Program-made: the position numbers and the translations under genes | Shown here: in pieces, positions 1 to 5,536 of the stretch | Layout: every line of letters starts with the position of its first letter | Numbering within the stretch: the first letter of the stretch is position 1 | NCBI GenBank assembly: GCA_024680835.1 | Contig: JAILBP010000011.1 | Span: forward strand, 1-5,536 | DNA length: 5,536 nucleotides | Direction: 5' to 3' | DNA from: RGIG6904 sp024680835 | GTDB taxonomy: Bacteria > Bacillota > Clostridia > Lachnospirales > Lachnospiraceae | Notes under the pieces: generated by a model | What the model was told of the DNA's origin: nothing | Seen by the model: the letters and a program-made list of their open reading frames with translations, nothing else | Database searches by the model: none

Positions 1-334
1 CCGGCTTCTCCATATATCTCAAGGGCCAGATACTGCAATCAAAGGGCTTGTCCTCACCGGGCAGGATACATCCTGTGTTTTCATCCAGAAACGGGCACTT
101 TACCTCTTCCTCAGGGTCATCGGTTCTGTAGTCACCCGTAAGATCGGTGACCGCAAACCTTTTCCCTCTGTCTTCGCTGATCCTGTACTTTATCGGATTA
201 CCGTATGTATCAGTCTTATATTTCTCTGTAAATTCCACTGAAAGCCTTGGCAGCTCCCACAGACTCTGCCTTCTGAATGAACAGCAGAACCTGCAGCCTG
301 CGCAGGCTTCCTTTGATAAAACCTTACTTAACAT
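1..334 (-). CDS. YkgJ-type zinc/iron-chelating cysteine-cluster protein, N-terminal part (3' end outside window)
   Basis: The first 111 residues are visible and the gene runs off the left edge. A tight cysteine cluster CAGCRFCC (residues 11-18) is followed by CPFLDENTGC (80-89) and by KPFDCSIWPLR (96-106). This spacing of CxxCxxCC, then CPFL...C, then PxxCxxxP is the signature of the YkgJ/PF03692 family, thought to bind zinc or an Fe-S cluster. The cellular role of the family is poorly known. The start is chosen at base 334 because AGAGG lies 5 nt upstream. An in-frame ATG at 349 would add five residues (MKEEN) but has no Shine-Dalgarno. The gap to the LRR gene is 82 bases, with no terminator, so the two may be co-transcribed. 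The family call is from motif recognition; the function is not inferred. Confidence 0.8.
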   Translation of the reverse strand, partial: MLSKVLSKEACAGCRFCCSFRRQSLWELPRLSVEFTEKYKTDTYGNPIKYRISEDRGKRFAVTDLTGDYRTDDPEEEVKCPFLDENTGCILPGEDKPFDCSIWPLRYMEKP

Positions 335-416
335 ATTTTCCTCTTTCATAAAGCTGTGAGCGGCCTGCTTTAACGACCATGTCAGAGCAGCCTCGGGATT
401 CTGAGCCCGATCCGCA

Positions 417-1637
417 TCACCTGTCGATCATATCGGTATCGATACATACCCTGTCTCTGTATGCCTCCTTTTTCAGGAGCTTATTTTTCAGCTTTTTGTT
501 TTTGATAACCACCTTTTTAAGAGAATTACAATCGGCAAATGCCATCTTTCCTATGTAATCCACTGACTTAGGAAGCGTTATGCTTTTTAGTCTGTTCATC
601 TCGGCAAAAGCAGCAACTCCCACCATATCTACCCTGTATTTTTTCCCCAGAATCTTTACCTTTGAAGGAATCGTCACCTTCCGCGGTGTCGCCTTAGTAT
701 AATCACAAACTGCGAGGGAAGGCTTGTCCTCAATATAATGCGAAACATAGACGATACCGCCTTCTTCCACCGTTACATCCGCATCTATCACTGCATGCTC
801 GCGTATCGCATCCGGAATAGTCATCTTCGCATCCGGGTAGCAGAATACGTGTGCCATGCTGTGCTCTGTACTGTAATCCACTGACAAACGGTCCACAGAA
901 TACAAAAGTCCATCCTCACCTATGAGATATTCATCTTTTAAGGTCTTTGTATCACCTATGACATCATAGCCAAAAACACCATCAACCACCGTACTGTCAT
1001 CAGCCCCGGCATCGCCAAGCGCCAAATGTTTACCTGCAAATGTTCCGTCAATAGGCGTGAACTGTTCTTCAACCTCTTTTGTCACAGTGATGACATCGCA
1101 TTCAACAGTATTACCATCCGGTAACAATAAGCTCCTCTTTCCCTCTAAGGCATACTCACCCTTCGGCACATATTCCAGATAGAAACCCAGTGAAAGATAG
1201 TCGTACATGGTATCAGAAATTTCACCGAACGAGAACCTGTATCCACCCTCCGGAGTCTCGGTATAATAGATACCTTCGTCAATATCATAATAGTTTATAG
1301 CACTGTACAACACCTTGTCCGTACTGTCCTCAACATGAGTGATGGTCTCACAGTACATATTCTCTGACTTGTCATAATAAACACCCTCGAATATGATGAC
1401 GCTCATGTCCTGAGAACTTCCAATGGGTGCAAAACATTCCATTATTGGCATAGACGCTGACTTTTCCAACGCGTCGGAGAGTCTCTGTCTCAGCTCATCA
1501 GAGGTTTCCGACGCAGTGGTGGCTCCCGTTGCTGTCTGTGCAGCAAATGCATTAACAGCAGGTATTCCTCCTGCTGCGATAACTGCTGCCAACAAAAGCG
1601 AACTTAATCTTCTTAAAACACTTCTCATGATACTCAT
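417..1637 (-). CDS. Secreted protein with BspA-type leucine-rich repeat at the C-terminus
   Basis: 406 residues. The N-terminus is a signal peptide: basic MSIMRSVLRR, a hydrophobic stretch (about 11-28), and a likely signal peptidase I site near AVNAFA (27-32). No lipobox cysteine, LPxTG motif or further membrane helix is visible, so the product is probably released or wall-associated by its basic tail. Residues 60-280 form an acidic, Tyr-rich region with no domain I recognise. From about 293 the sequence changes to the LRR_5 (BspA/TpLRR) style: GGIVYVSHY leads into VTIPSKVKILGKKYRV, then VGVAAFAEMNRLKSITLPKS and IGKMAFADCNSLKKVVIKN (to 380), so about two repeat units. It ends with a Lys-rich tail. 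Proteins of this style are common in Lachnospiraceae and often take part in surface binding; a binding partner here is unknown. ATG 1637 is preferred over the ATG three codons later because of the ribosome binding site spacing. Confidence 0.85.
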   Translation of the reverse strand: MSIMRSVLRRLSSLLLAAVIAAGGIPAVNAFAAQTATGATTASETSDELRQRLSDALEKSASMPIMECFAPIGSSQDMSVIIFEGVYYDKSENMYCETITHVEDSTDKVLYSAINYYDIDEGIYYTETPEGGYRFSFGEISDTMYDYLSLGFYLEYVPKGEYALEGKRSLLLPDGNTVECDVITVTKEVEEQFTPIDGTFAGKHLALGDAGADDSTVVDGVFGYDVIGDTKTLKDEYLIGEDGLLYSVDRLSVDYSTEHSMAHVFCYPDAKMTIPDAIREHAVIDADVTVEEGGIVYVSHYIEDKPSLAVCDYTKATPRKVTIPSKVKILGKKYRVDMVGVAAFAEMNRLKSITLPKSVDYIGKMAFADCNSLKKVVIKNKKLKNKLLKKEAYRDRVCIDTDMIDR

Positions 1638-1640
1638 CTG

Positions 1641-1648
1641 TCCTTCCT
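1641..1648 (-). promoter_or_regulatory. Ribosome binding site of the LRR protein gene
   Basis: The minus strand reads AGGAAGGA-CAG-ATG. The distal AGGA is 7 nt from ATG 1637, a normal spacing. The internal ATG at residue 4 would be about 16 nt away from the same AGGA, so the upstream ATG is favoured. Confidence 0.65.
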
Positions 1649-1716
1649 ACTATTAATGTAATGGCACGATTCGTAAACGAATTACCTGTCGCTTCGCGAT
1701 CCCTCGCCGGGATGGC

Positions 1717-1743
1717 ATCATGCACTCGTGCCTCGTGCATGAT
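1717..1743. repeat. Inverted repeat, 9-bp perfect arms, 9-nt loop
   Basis: ATCATGCAC at 1717-1725 pairs with GTGCATGAT at 1735-1743. On the minus strand the loop continues a small direct repeat, GCACGAG-GCACGAG, so an alternative pairing register exists. No T-run follows on either strand. Confidence 0.7.
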
Positions 1744-1775
1744 ATACGCTGCCCTATCGGTCGGAACCATTACAA

Positions 1776-1794
1776 ATCATGACTTCGTCATGAT
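1776..1794. repeat. Inverted repeat, 8-bp perfect arms with triloop
   Basis: ATCATGAC at 1776-1783 and GTCATGAT at 1787-1794 leave a 3-nt loop (TTC on the plus strand, GAA on the minus strand). On the outside, GG-ACC near 1763-1768 can pair with GGTCCC at 1795-1800 across a bulge, which would lengthen the hairpin imperfectly to about 38 bases. Confidence 0.7.
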
Positions 1795-1813
1795 GGTCCC
1801 TCCCTCCCTTCGT

Positions 1814-1828
1814 CGCGGGGTTCCCGCG
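1814..1828. repeat. GC-only inverted repeat downstream of the permease-protease stop codon
   Basis: CGCGGG at 1814-1819 and CCCGCG at 1823-1828 form a very stable 6-bp stem with a 3-nt loop, 26 bases beyond the stop of the fusion gene on the minus strand. It is followed there by ACGAAGGGAGGG and not by a T-run, so it is not a classical intrinsic terminator. It could block exonucleases or pause polymerase. Confidence 0.6.
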
Positions 1829-1854
1829 TATGCATAGATCTGCCTTGCCCGTCT

Positions 1855-3942
1855 CTACTGCCGATTGCGCGTCTGCCTGCCCAAAGGAAAGGCTCTAAGC
1901 AAAAACAATCCCAAGATGCAACAGATTAATGCAATCGGAATGAGATATGCCGTTTCCGTAAGGCTCAGTGTCTCATCCGACATAAACGGGAATAATCGCG
2001 TCATTGTATCGGGATACAGTGACAATAGCACAGATACGAGGTTGTTTATGAAATGCATCAGCATTCCGGTAAAGATACTGCCTGTATAGTAGGTCACGAA
2101 GGTCGCGGCGAGACCTACGACCCCGACCGTAAAGAATCTCAGCAGGCTCATATGATATGCGGCAAAGATCACCGTGGTCAATATCACAATAAAAGCTCCG
2201 GTTTTAAAATCCCGAGTGTTCCGTTTTTGCAAAACCGCCTGATTTCTGAAGGTTCCCATGAGAAATCCCCTGAAAAACAGTTCTTCTCCTATAGCGGGCA
2301 GCAAAGCCACTGCCAGGATGACCGCTATATCCGGAGCTCCGGTCAAAAGCTCTTCCATGTCCTCAAAATTCGATGCCGAATCCTCAAACAGAGGTATCAG
2401 AACAGCCGACAGCATGAACGCAGCGATGTATGCGCTTATTTCGAGCAATAATCCTCCCGCAAGTTCACGTATTTGGGGCCTTTTAAGCAAAAACAGTGTT
2501 TTTTTGTCGGATTTAATGTACCATGCATAGATGCAGGGAAAGATCATTATCACAAGCTGTTGAAATACAACGCCGCCAAACCCAAAGCGTACCGTCGCAA
2601 AATTCCCCGCATACAGGACAACCACCAGCGTAACGGCACACAACAGTACCGCATCACCAAGCCCTGGCAGACCTCCCCCCTTCATGTCTCTTCTCGCAGT
2701 GAACAGTCTGACGGAATGAAAACTCTCACTGAACAGGATATCCTCTGTCTTATATAGCTTTGCCAGTACTATCACGGCAAGTGCCGCATACAGAGCGTTT
2801 GTCACCAACACTATAAAAAAGCACCCGTAATCATATTTGAAAGCAAAGAGACTCTTTATCATAAGGGAAACATTTACCACCGGGATGGCTGCCGTCTCCC
2901 TCGTGAATTCTATATTCGGGATCATGGCAGACATTGATGCAAACATGAACAACAGCAGCACCGGAGTCGCGTAGTTATTGGCCTCCTTGAAGCTCTTTGC
3001 AAATGCACTGGAACACATGCACACTGCCGCAACCAGAAGTGCAAAGAACACCATGACCAAAAGTGTAAACAGGATTCCCGGCACAAAGGTTGCAAAATTG
3101 ATATTAAGACCGGAATCGCCCCCCATCCTCACCGAGGTCAGTACCAAAAAGATTACTGCGCCTCCCATGGACAGAATATTCAGCAGTGCAGAAACAACCG
3201 CTATCACCGAAACAGCCAGAAACTTACTGATGATGAGTTCCAGGTTGGTCACCGGAAGCGTCAGCATCGTCTCCAGTGTCCCACGCTCTTTTTCACCCGC
3301 AGTGACATCGATAGACGGATATACAGCGCCGAGCAGAATCGCTGTAATGATCATAAACGGCAGATAGTATCCCAGCATGGAGCCCATTGATTCCTCCGCC
3401 GTGGAAAGATCATTTTTTTCAAAAGATATTGGATTTAACACCTCATCAGCAGGCAAGCCTGAAAGGTTTATCATCTCTTTTGTAAGATTCCTGCTGTAAA
3501 TCTCAAAGGCATCCCGTATGATATCGGCGGCTTTTGCGGACAGATCCCTCGCATTGTAATAACAGATATTATAGGTTCCGCCCTCTCCCGCAGAAATATA
3601 GGCATCGATAAGATCCTCTTCCAACATACCTGCACAGTCTTTTCCCTCTTCTGTCGGGATTATCCTGACGGTATAATCCGTCTCGTCACCTGTCAGTATA
3701 TCGCAGAGTTCATCTTTCACACGGCTCTTTGCTTCATCTGTATAAAAAACGTTGTCAAATGCCACTCTGTAGGTGTTTTCAGCCGTATTTGACACTATCG
3801 CATTCATGATCAGCGCCATTCCCACTATCATCAGCGGATACAATAAAACAGGTATCAGCACCATCATGACAATGGTCTTTTTATCCCGGATGACATCCAG
3901 CATTTCTCTTTTAAACAGGGCAATAATTCTGGAAGGTTTCAT
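1855..3942 (-). CDS. ABC-2 exporter permease (NatB type) fused to a CPBP intramembrane metalloprotease
   Basis: 695 residues, two modules. The N-terminal half is an ABC-2/NatB-type permease: a cytoplasmic start, a first helix at about 24-48, an extracellular domain (about 50-185), then helices from about 190 to 396 with the characteristic GEKERGTLETMLTLPVTN at 216-233. The C-terminal half (about 430-690) is all membrane segments and carries the three CPBP/CAAX-protease motifs: EELFFRG (E553, E554, R558), FAAYH (F593, H597) and HFINN (H630, N634). All expected catalytic residues are present, so the protease is probably active in the membrane. This fused architecture is known in bacterial annotation as permease/CPBP protease. 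The gene overlaps the ATPase gene by ATGA, so the two are translationally coupled and form one exporter. The substrate (sodium, peptide or drug) and any proteolytic target cannot be told; a role in peptide processing or self-protection is inference only. Confidence 0.92.
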   Translation of the reverse strand: MKPSRIIALFKREMLDVIRDKKTIVMMVLIPVLLYPLMIVGMALIMNAIVSNTAENTYRVAFDNVFYTDEAKSRVKDELCDILTGDETDYTVRIIPTEEGKDCAGMLEEDLIDAYISAGEGGTYNICYYNARDLSAKAADIIRDAFEIYSRNLTKEMINLSGLPADEVLNPISFEKNDLSTAEESMGSMLGYYLPFMIITAILLGAVYPSIDVTAGEKERGTLETMLTLPVTNLELIISKFLAVSVIAVVSALLNILSMGGAVIFLVLTSVRMGGDSGLNINFATFVPGILFTLLVMVFFALLVAAVCMCSSAFAKSFKEANNYATPVLLLFMFASMSAMIPNIEFTRETAAIPVVNVSLMIKSLFAFKYDYGCFFIVLVTNALYAALAVIVLAKLYKTEDILFSESFHSVRLFTARRDMKGGGLPGLGDAVLLCAVTLVVVLYAGNFATVRFGFGGVVFQQLVIMIFPCIYAWYIKSDKKTLFLLKRPQIRELAGGLLLEISAYIAAFMLSAVLIPLFEDSASNFEDMEELLTGAPDIAVILAVALLPAIGEELFFRGFLMGTFRNQAVLQKRNTRDFKTGAFIVILTTVIFAAYHMSLLRFFTVGVVGLAATFVTYYTGSIFTGMLMHFINNLVSVLLSLYPDTMTRLFPFMSDETLSLTETAYLIPIALICCILGLFLLRAFPLGRQTRNRQ

Positions 3943-4721
3943 AATTTCCCTCCTTCATAAAGACTGATGATCTCAAAAAACGCCTGTCTTAAGTTTTCAC
4001 CGCCGTATTTTTCAATAAGATCTGACGGTGTTCCCGACTTAATAACGGAGCCGTCATACAGTACCAGCACGCGGTCACACAAAAACTGTGCTTCTTCAAG
4101 ATAGTGGGTAGAATACATTACTGTCTTCCCCCTGCCCTTTTGCGATTTCATGAATGATACGATAGCCTGCGCGCTGATAATATCCAGCCCCAATGTAGGC
4201 TCGTCAAAAATATAGATCTCGGGATCATGTATCAGGGTCCTTGCGATGGAAACCCTCTGGCTTTGTCCTGTAGAAAGCTTCTCGATCCTGTTGTCTATGA
4301 ACTTTGACATATCCATGATCTCGCAGATCTCCTCTATTCTGGCATCGGCGTTTTCTTTTTTCATACCGTAGATCTCGGAAAGGCTTCTCATCATCTCTCT
4401 GGCAGTAAGCCTTCCGTACAGCTTGGTATTGCCGGAAAGATAACCGATATGCGCTTTTCTCTCGACAGGATCGGTTATGATATCGCCATTACCCGTGGAG
4501 ATCTTTATGATCCCTTCATCCGGCGTCATCAGGGAACCCAGCATGCGAAGAAGCGTAGTCTTTCCCGCTCCGTTGGGTCCCAGAAGTCCCACTATCTCGC
4601 CCTCTTCAGCCGATAATGAGACATTTTTCACCGCAAAAAATGTTTCCCTTTTTGATCTTCCTGTTTCCGGCGCTATTACACTGCGCTCAAATGTTTTTGA
4701 CAGATTCTCTGCTTTTATCAT
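3939..4721 (-). CDS. natA: ABC transporter ATP-binding protein, NatA type
   Basis: 260 residues, a normal length for a single exporter ATPase. Visible motifs in order: MIKAENLSKTF start; Walker A GPNGAGKTT (48-56); signature LSTGQ (149-153); Walker B IYIFDEPTLGLD (169-180) with catalytic Glu174; switch His206 in STHYLEEA. The Q-loop position reads IGYLSGNTKLYGRLTARE (92-109), with Ser-Gly where most ABC ATPases have Gln; NatA-like proteins often vary here. An insertion of roughly ten residues (about 14-27) lies before the AVKNVSL strand. It hydrolyses ATP on the cytoplasmic face to drive the permease-protease encoded next, which it overlaps by 4 bases. The start is firm by homology even though no Shine-Dalgarno precedes it at normal distance; see the hairpin at 4722-4753. 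The symbol is by resemblance to NatA; sodium export is not shown. Confidence 0.92.
   Translation of the reverse strand: MIKAENLSKTFERSVIAPETGRSKRETFFAVKNVSLSAEEGEIVGLLGPNGAGKTTLLRMLGSLMTPDEGIIKISTGNGDIITDPVERKAHIGYLSGNTKLYGRLTAREMMRSLSEIYGMKKENADARIEEICEIMDMSKFIDNRIEKLSTGQSQRVSIARTLIHDPEIYIFDEPTLGLDIISAQAIVSFMKSQKGRGKTVMYSTHYLEEAQFLCDRVLVLYDGSVIKSGTPSDLIEKYGGENLRQAFFEIISLYEGGKL
3948..3955 (-). promoter_or_regulatory. Strong ribosome binding site of the permease-protease gene
   Basis: AAGGAGGG lies 5 nt before ATG 3942. It sits inside the last codons of the ATPase gene, where it encodes the Glu-Gly-Gly near the C-terminus. The ATPase stop and permease start share ATGA at 3939-3942. This fixes the start codon and supports coupled translation of the two exporter subunits. 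Confidence 0.85.
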
Positions 4722-4753
4722 AAAAACACACAGACCGGGGCAAACCGGTCTGT
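4722..4753 (-). terminator. Terminator-like hairpin abutting the ATPase start codon
   Basis: On the minus strand ACAGACCGG (4753-4745) and CCGGTCTGT (4738-4730) form a perfect 9-bp, GC-rich stem with the 6-nt loop TTTGCC, followed by GTG and TTTTT (4726-4722) and then directly by the ATG of the ATPase gene. It lies 36 bases after the cdd stop. It can act as the intrinsic terminator of cdd, as an attenuator for the exporter genes, or as a leader structure; the sequence alone does not separate these. Confidence 0.65.
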
Positions 4754-4762
4754 TCCTTTCCT
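4754..4762 (-). promoter_or_regulatory. Shine-Dalgarno-like sequence on the far side of the hairpin
   Basis: AGGAAAGGA ends at 4754, immediately before the hairpin. It is 32 nt from ATG 4721 in the linear RNA, too far for normal initiation, but only 8 nt away if the 24-nt hairpin is folded out. No other Shine-Dalgarno is seen upstream of this start. No open frame with its own start close to this sequence fits it better. The folded-out reading is inference. Confidence 0.45.
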
Positions 4763-4789
4763 AATAATGTGATAACAGTGCTAAACTCA

Positions 4790-5188
4790 CTATAAAGAGA
4801 AACTCAAGGGCAAAAGCCCGCCGAGAGTGTGCGTCTCATACTGATCGGCACTTTTCGCCAGGATAACCTCAAAATCCCTGTCACAAAACTCACTCATAAC
4901 CTGCCTGCACACACCGCAGGGCGGACAATATTCGAGTGTTTCCGCATCAGCCGGTCCTCCTGCTATGACTATCTTTGTAAACTCCCTGTATCCTTCACTG
5001 ACGGCCTTTGAAAAAGCCACCCGCTCTGCACAAATGGACGGTGAATACGCCGAATTCTCAATATTGCATCCGGTGAAAACATTTCCGTCACTTGTCAGCA
5101 AAGCCGCTCCCACCGCGAAATGCGAGTACGGCGAATATGATCTTTTGCGGGCATCAAGAGCCGCTGTTACCAATTCTTTATCTTCCAT
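4790..5188 (-). CDS. cdd: Cytidine deaminase
   Basis: 132 residues, the usual length of the homotetrameric class. It deaminates cytidine and deoxycytidine to uridine and deoxyuridine in the cytoplasm, in pyrimidine salvage. Key residues: SYSPYSHFAVGAAL (17-30) and NIENSAYSP (42-50) for nucleoside binding; CAE (Cys53, Glu55) with PPCGVCRQ (Cys91, Cys94), giving three cysteine zinc ligands and the proton-shuttle glutamate. The C-terminus LGGLLPLSFSL matches the family ending. The start is ATG 5188, preceded by GGGGA at 6 nt. The same frame is open further up to a TTG at 5275, but the extra 29 residues (hydrophobic, unlike the family) are not expected to be translated. The gene is followed after 36 bases by the terminator-like hairpin, so it may be separately transcribed from the exporter genes. 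Confidence 0.95.
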   Translation of the reverse strand: MEDKELVTAALDARKRSYSPYSHFAVGAALLTSDGNVFTGCNIENSAYSPSICAERVAFSKAVSEGYREFTKIVIAGGPADAETLEYCPPCGVCRQVMSEFCDRDFEVILAKSADQYETHTLGGLLPLSFSL

Positions 5189-5210
5189 ATAAAATCCCCG
5201 AGTATACAAG

Positions 5211-5239
5211 CTTATATCACACAGCAAAATAACTGTATG
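5211..5239 (-). promoter_or_regulatory. Possible promoter of cdd
   Basis: On the minus strand TATAAG (5216-5211) matches five of six bases of the -10 consensus. With a 17-nt spacer the -35 position reads CATACA (5239-5234), matching only three of six. Transcription would begin near 5204 and leave room for the Shine-Dalgarno. A second -10-like TATACT at 5206-5201 would start transcription too close to the gene. The call rests on weak consensus matches only. Confidence 0.25.
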
Positions 5240-5299
5240 AAAAATAATCTGAACATCCTGCTGCATCAATGGCAAAACATCTTTTGAAGATCAGTATCC

Positions 5300-5536
5300 T
5301 CATCTGTATATTTTTCGTTTCTGCTGTCCCGAAACCCCGGCAATATAAAGATTCTGCGGTATAAAACGTCCCGCCGGTAAAAGACATTTCATAAGTAGAG
5401 TCGGTATTATGACAACCTTTCTCTTTTTCATCATGTCAACTGCGTAATTGGCACAGTAGTCAGCCGAAATGCCTTTAAGTGCGAACTCTACATTTGCAAC
5501 CGAATTAAACTCCGTATCCACAGGTCCCGGACAGAG
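5300..5536 (-). CDS. Short-chain dehydrogenase/reductase (SDR), C-terminal part (5' end outside window)
   Basis: 78 residues are visible, open to the right edge. The stretch LCPGPVDTEF at the edge is the SDR PGxVxT motif, which follows the catalytic Tyr-x-x-x-Lys helix in classical NAD(P)-dependent SDR enzymes; the Rossmann fold and catalytic residues lie outside the window. The rest (CANYAVDMMKKRKVVIIP, then LLPAGRFIPQNL and a basic tail) matches the substrate-loop and C-terminal part of DltE-like SDRs. The GTG at 5521 is the internal Val of this motif, not a start. The substrate is unknown. The stop is followed by a 111-base gap before cdd, with only a weak AT-rich hairpin. Confidence 0.8.
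   Translation of the reverse strand, partial: LCPGPVDTEFNSVANVEFALKGISADYCANYAVDMMKKRKVVIIPTLLMKCLLPAGRFIPQNLYIAGVSGQQKRKIYR

Larger units (their letters stand above)
1669..1836. repeat. Cluster of six short inverted repeats in the intergenic region
   Basis: The gap between the LRR gene and the permease-protease gene (1638-1854, 217 bases) holds no convincing gene but is packed with perfect inverted repeats: ATTCGT/ACGAAT at 1669-1682; TCGC/GCGA at 1689-1699; ATCCC/GGGAT at 1699-1713; ATCATGCAC/GTGCATGAT at 1717-1743; ATCATGAC/GTCATGAT at 1776-1794; CGCGGG/CCCGCG at 1814-1828. The palindrome TATGCATA follows at 1829-1836. On the minus (transcribed) strand the hairpins at 1689-1699 and 1776-1794 both carry a GAA triloop. 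None is followed by a T-run, so these are not standard intrinsic terminators. They could form a structured 5' leader for the LRR gene, a 3' processing or stabilising region for the exporter mRNA, or a dispersed intergenic repeat. The inverted repeats are read directly; the role is open. Confidence 0.75.

Noticed and set aside
393..410. TCGGG/CCCGA inverted repeat after the LRR stop codon as a terminator
   Set aside because: Only 5 bp with an 8-nt loop and no T-run on the minus strand; too weak.
350..427. Open extension upstream of the YkgJ-type start, in the same frame
   Set aside because: The frame is open for 26 codons after a TGA but has no ATG, GTG or TTG, and the ribosome binding site fits ATG 334.
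1552..1770. 72-residue open frame on the minus strand crossing the start of the LRR gene
   Set aside because: It overlaps the signal-peptide coding region in another frame, draws its other codons from the hairpin cluster and has no family-like features.
2053..2451. 132-residue open frame on the plus strand
   Set aside because: Antisense to the protease module of the fusion gene; composition (Ser, Gln, His rich) is that of a shadow frame.
2978..3367. 129-residue open frame on the plus strand
   Set aside because: Antisense to the permease module; no recognisable motif, no convincing ribosome binding site considered.
5189..5275. N-terminal extension of cytidine deaminase from TTG 5275
   Set aside because: The 132-residue form from ATG 5188 matches the family length, and the extra residues are unlike known Cdd proteins.
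5273..5291. ATCTT/AAGAT hairpin followed by GTTTT after the SDR stop
   Set aside because: AT-rich 5-bp stem is too weak for a confident intrinsic terminator, although its position is suitable.
5300..5521. Stand-alone 73-residue protein starting at GTG 5521
   Set aside because: The frame continues to the window edge and reads the SDR motif LCPGPVDTEF, so GTG is an internal valine.

Overview
The window reads as low-to-mid GC Firmicutes DNA, most likely a gut or rumen Clostridia of the Lachnospiraceae type. The pointers are a secreted protein with BspA-type leucine-rich repeats, a NatA/NatB-type ABC exporter whose permease is fused to a CPBP (CAAX-type) intramembrane protease, a 132-residue tetrameric-class cytidine deaminase, a YkgJ-type cysteine-cluster protein and strong AGGAGG-like ribosome binding sites. 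The lineage is an inference from gene style, not from a marker gene.

All six genes lie on the minus strand, so transcription runs from high to low coordinates. In reading order: the C-terminal end of a short-chain dehydrogenase/reductase (5536-5300, cut by the window edge); cytidine deaminase cdd (5188-4790); an ABC exporter ATPase (4721-3939); a permease/CPBP-protease fusion (3942-1855) that overlaps the ATPase gene by four bases (ATGA); a secreted BspA-type LRR protein (1637-417); and the N-terminal part of a YkgJ-type zinc/iron-chelating protein (334 to beyond base 1). No RNA gene, CRISPR array, insertion sequence or phage gene is visible. The remaining open frames on the plus strand are shadows of these genes.

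The ATPase and permease-protease fusion clearly act as one unit. The ATPase drives a membrane complex of the NatAB type, and the fused protease keeps all its expected catalytic residues. Such pairs are usually annotated as sodium or peptide/drug exporters, but the substrate cannot be read from the sequence. Cdd belongs to pyrimidine salvage and is probably only a neighbour.

Two non-coding stretches stand out. Between cdd and the ATPase there is a 9-bp terminator-like hairpin whose T-run directly abuts the ATPase start codon, while the only good Shine-Dalgarno sequence lies on the far side of the hairpin. This suggests either attenuation or a hairpin that brings the Shine-Dalgarno near the start. 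Between the fusion gene and the LRR gene, about 217 bases hold six short perfect inverted repeats packed almost end to end, two of them capped by the same GAA triloop. Neither is explained by an ordinary operon layout. No entirely new system can be claimed from this window.
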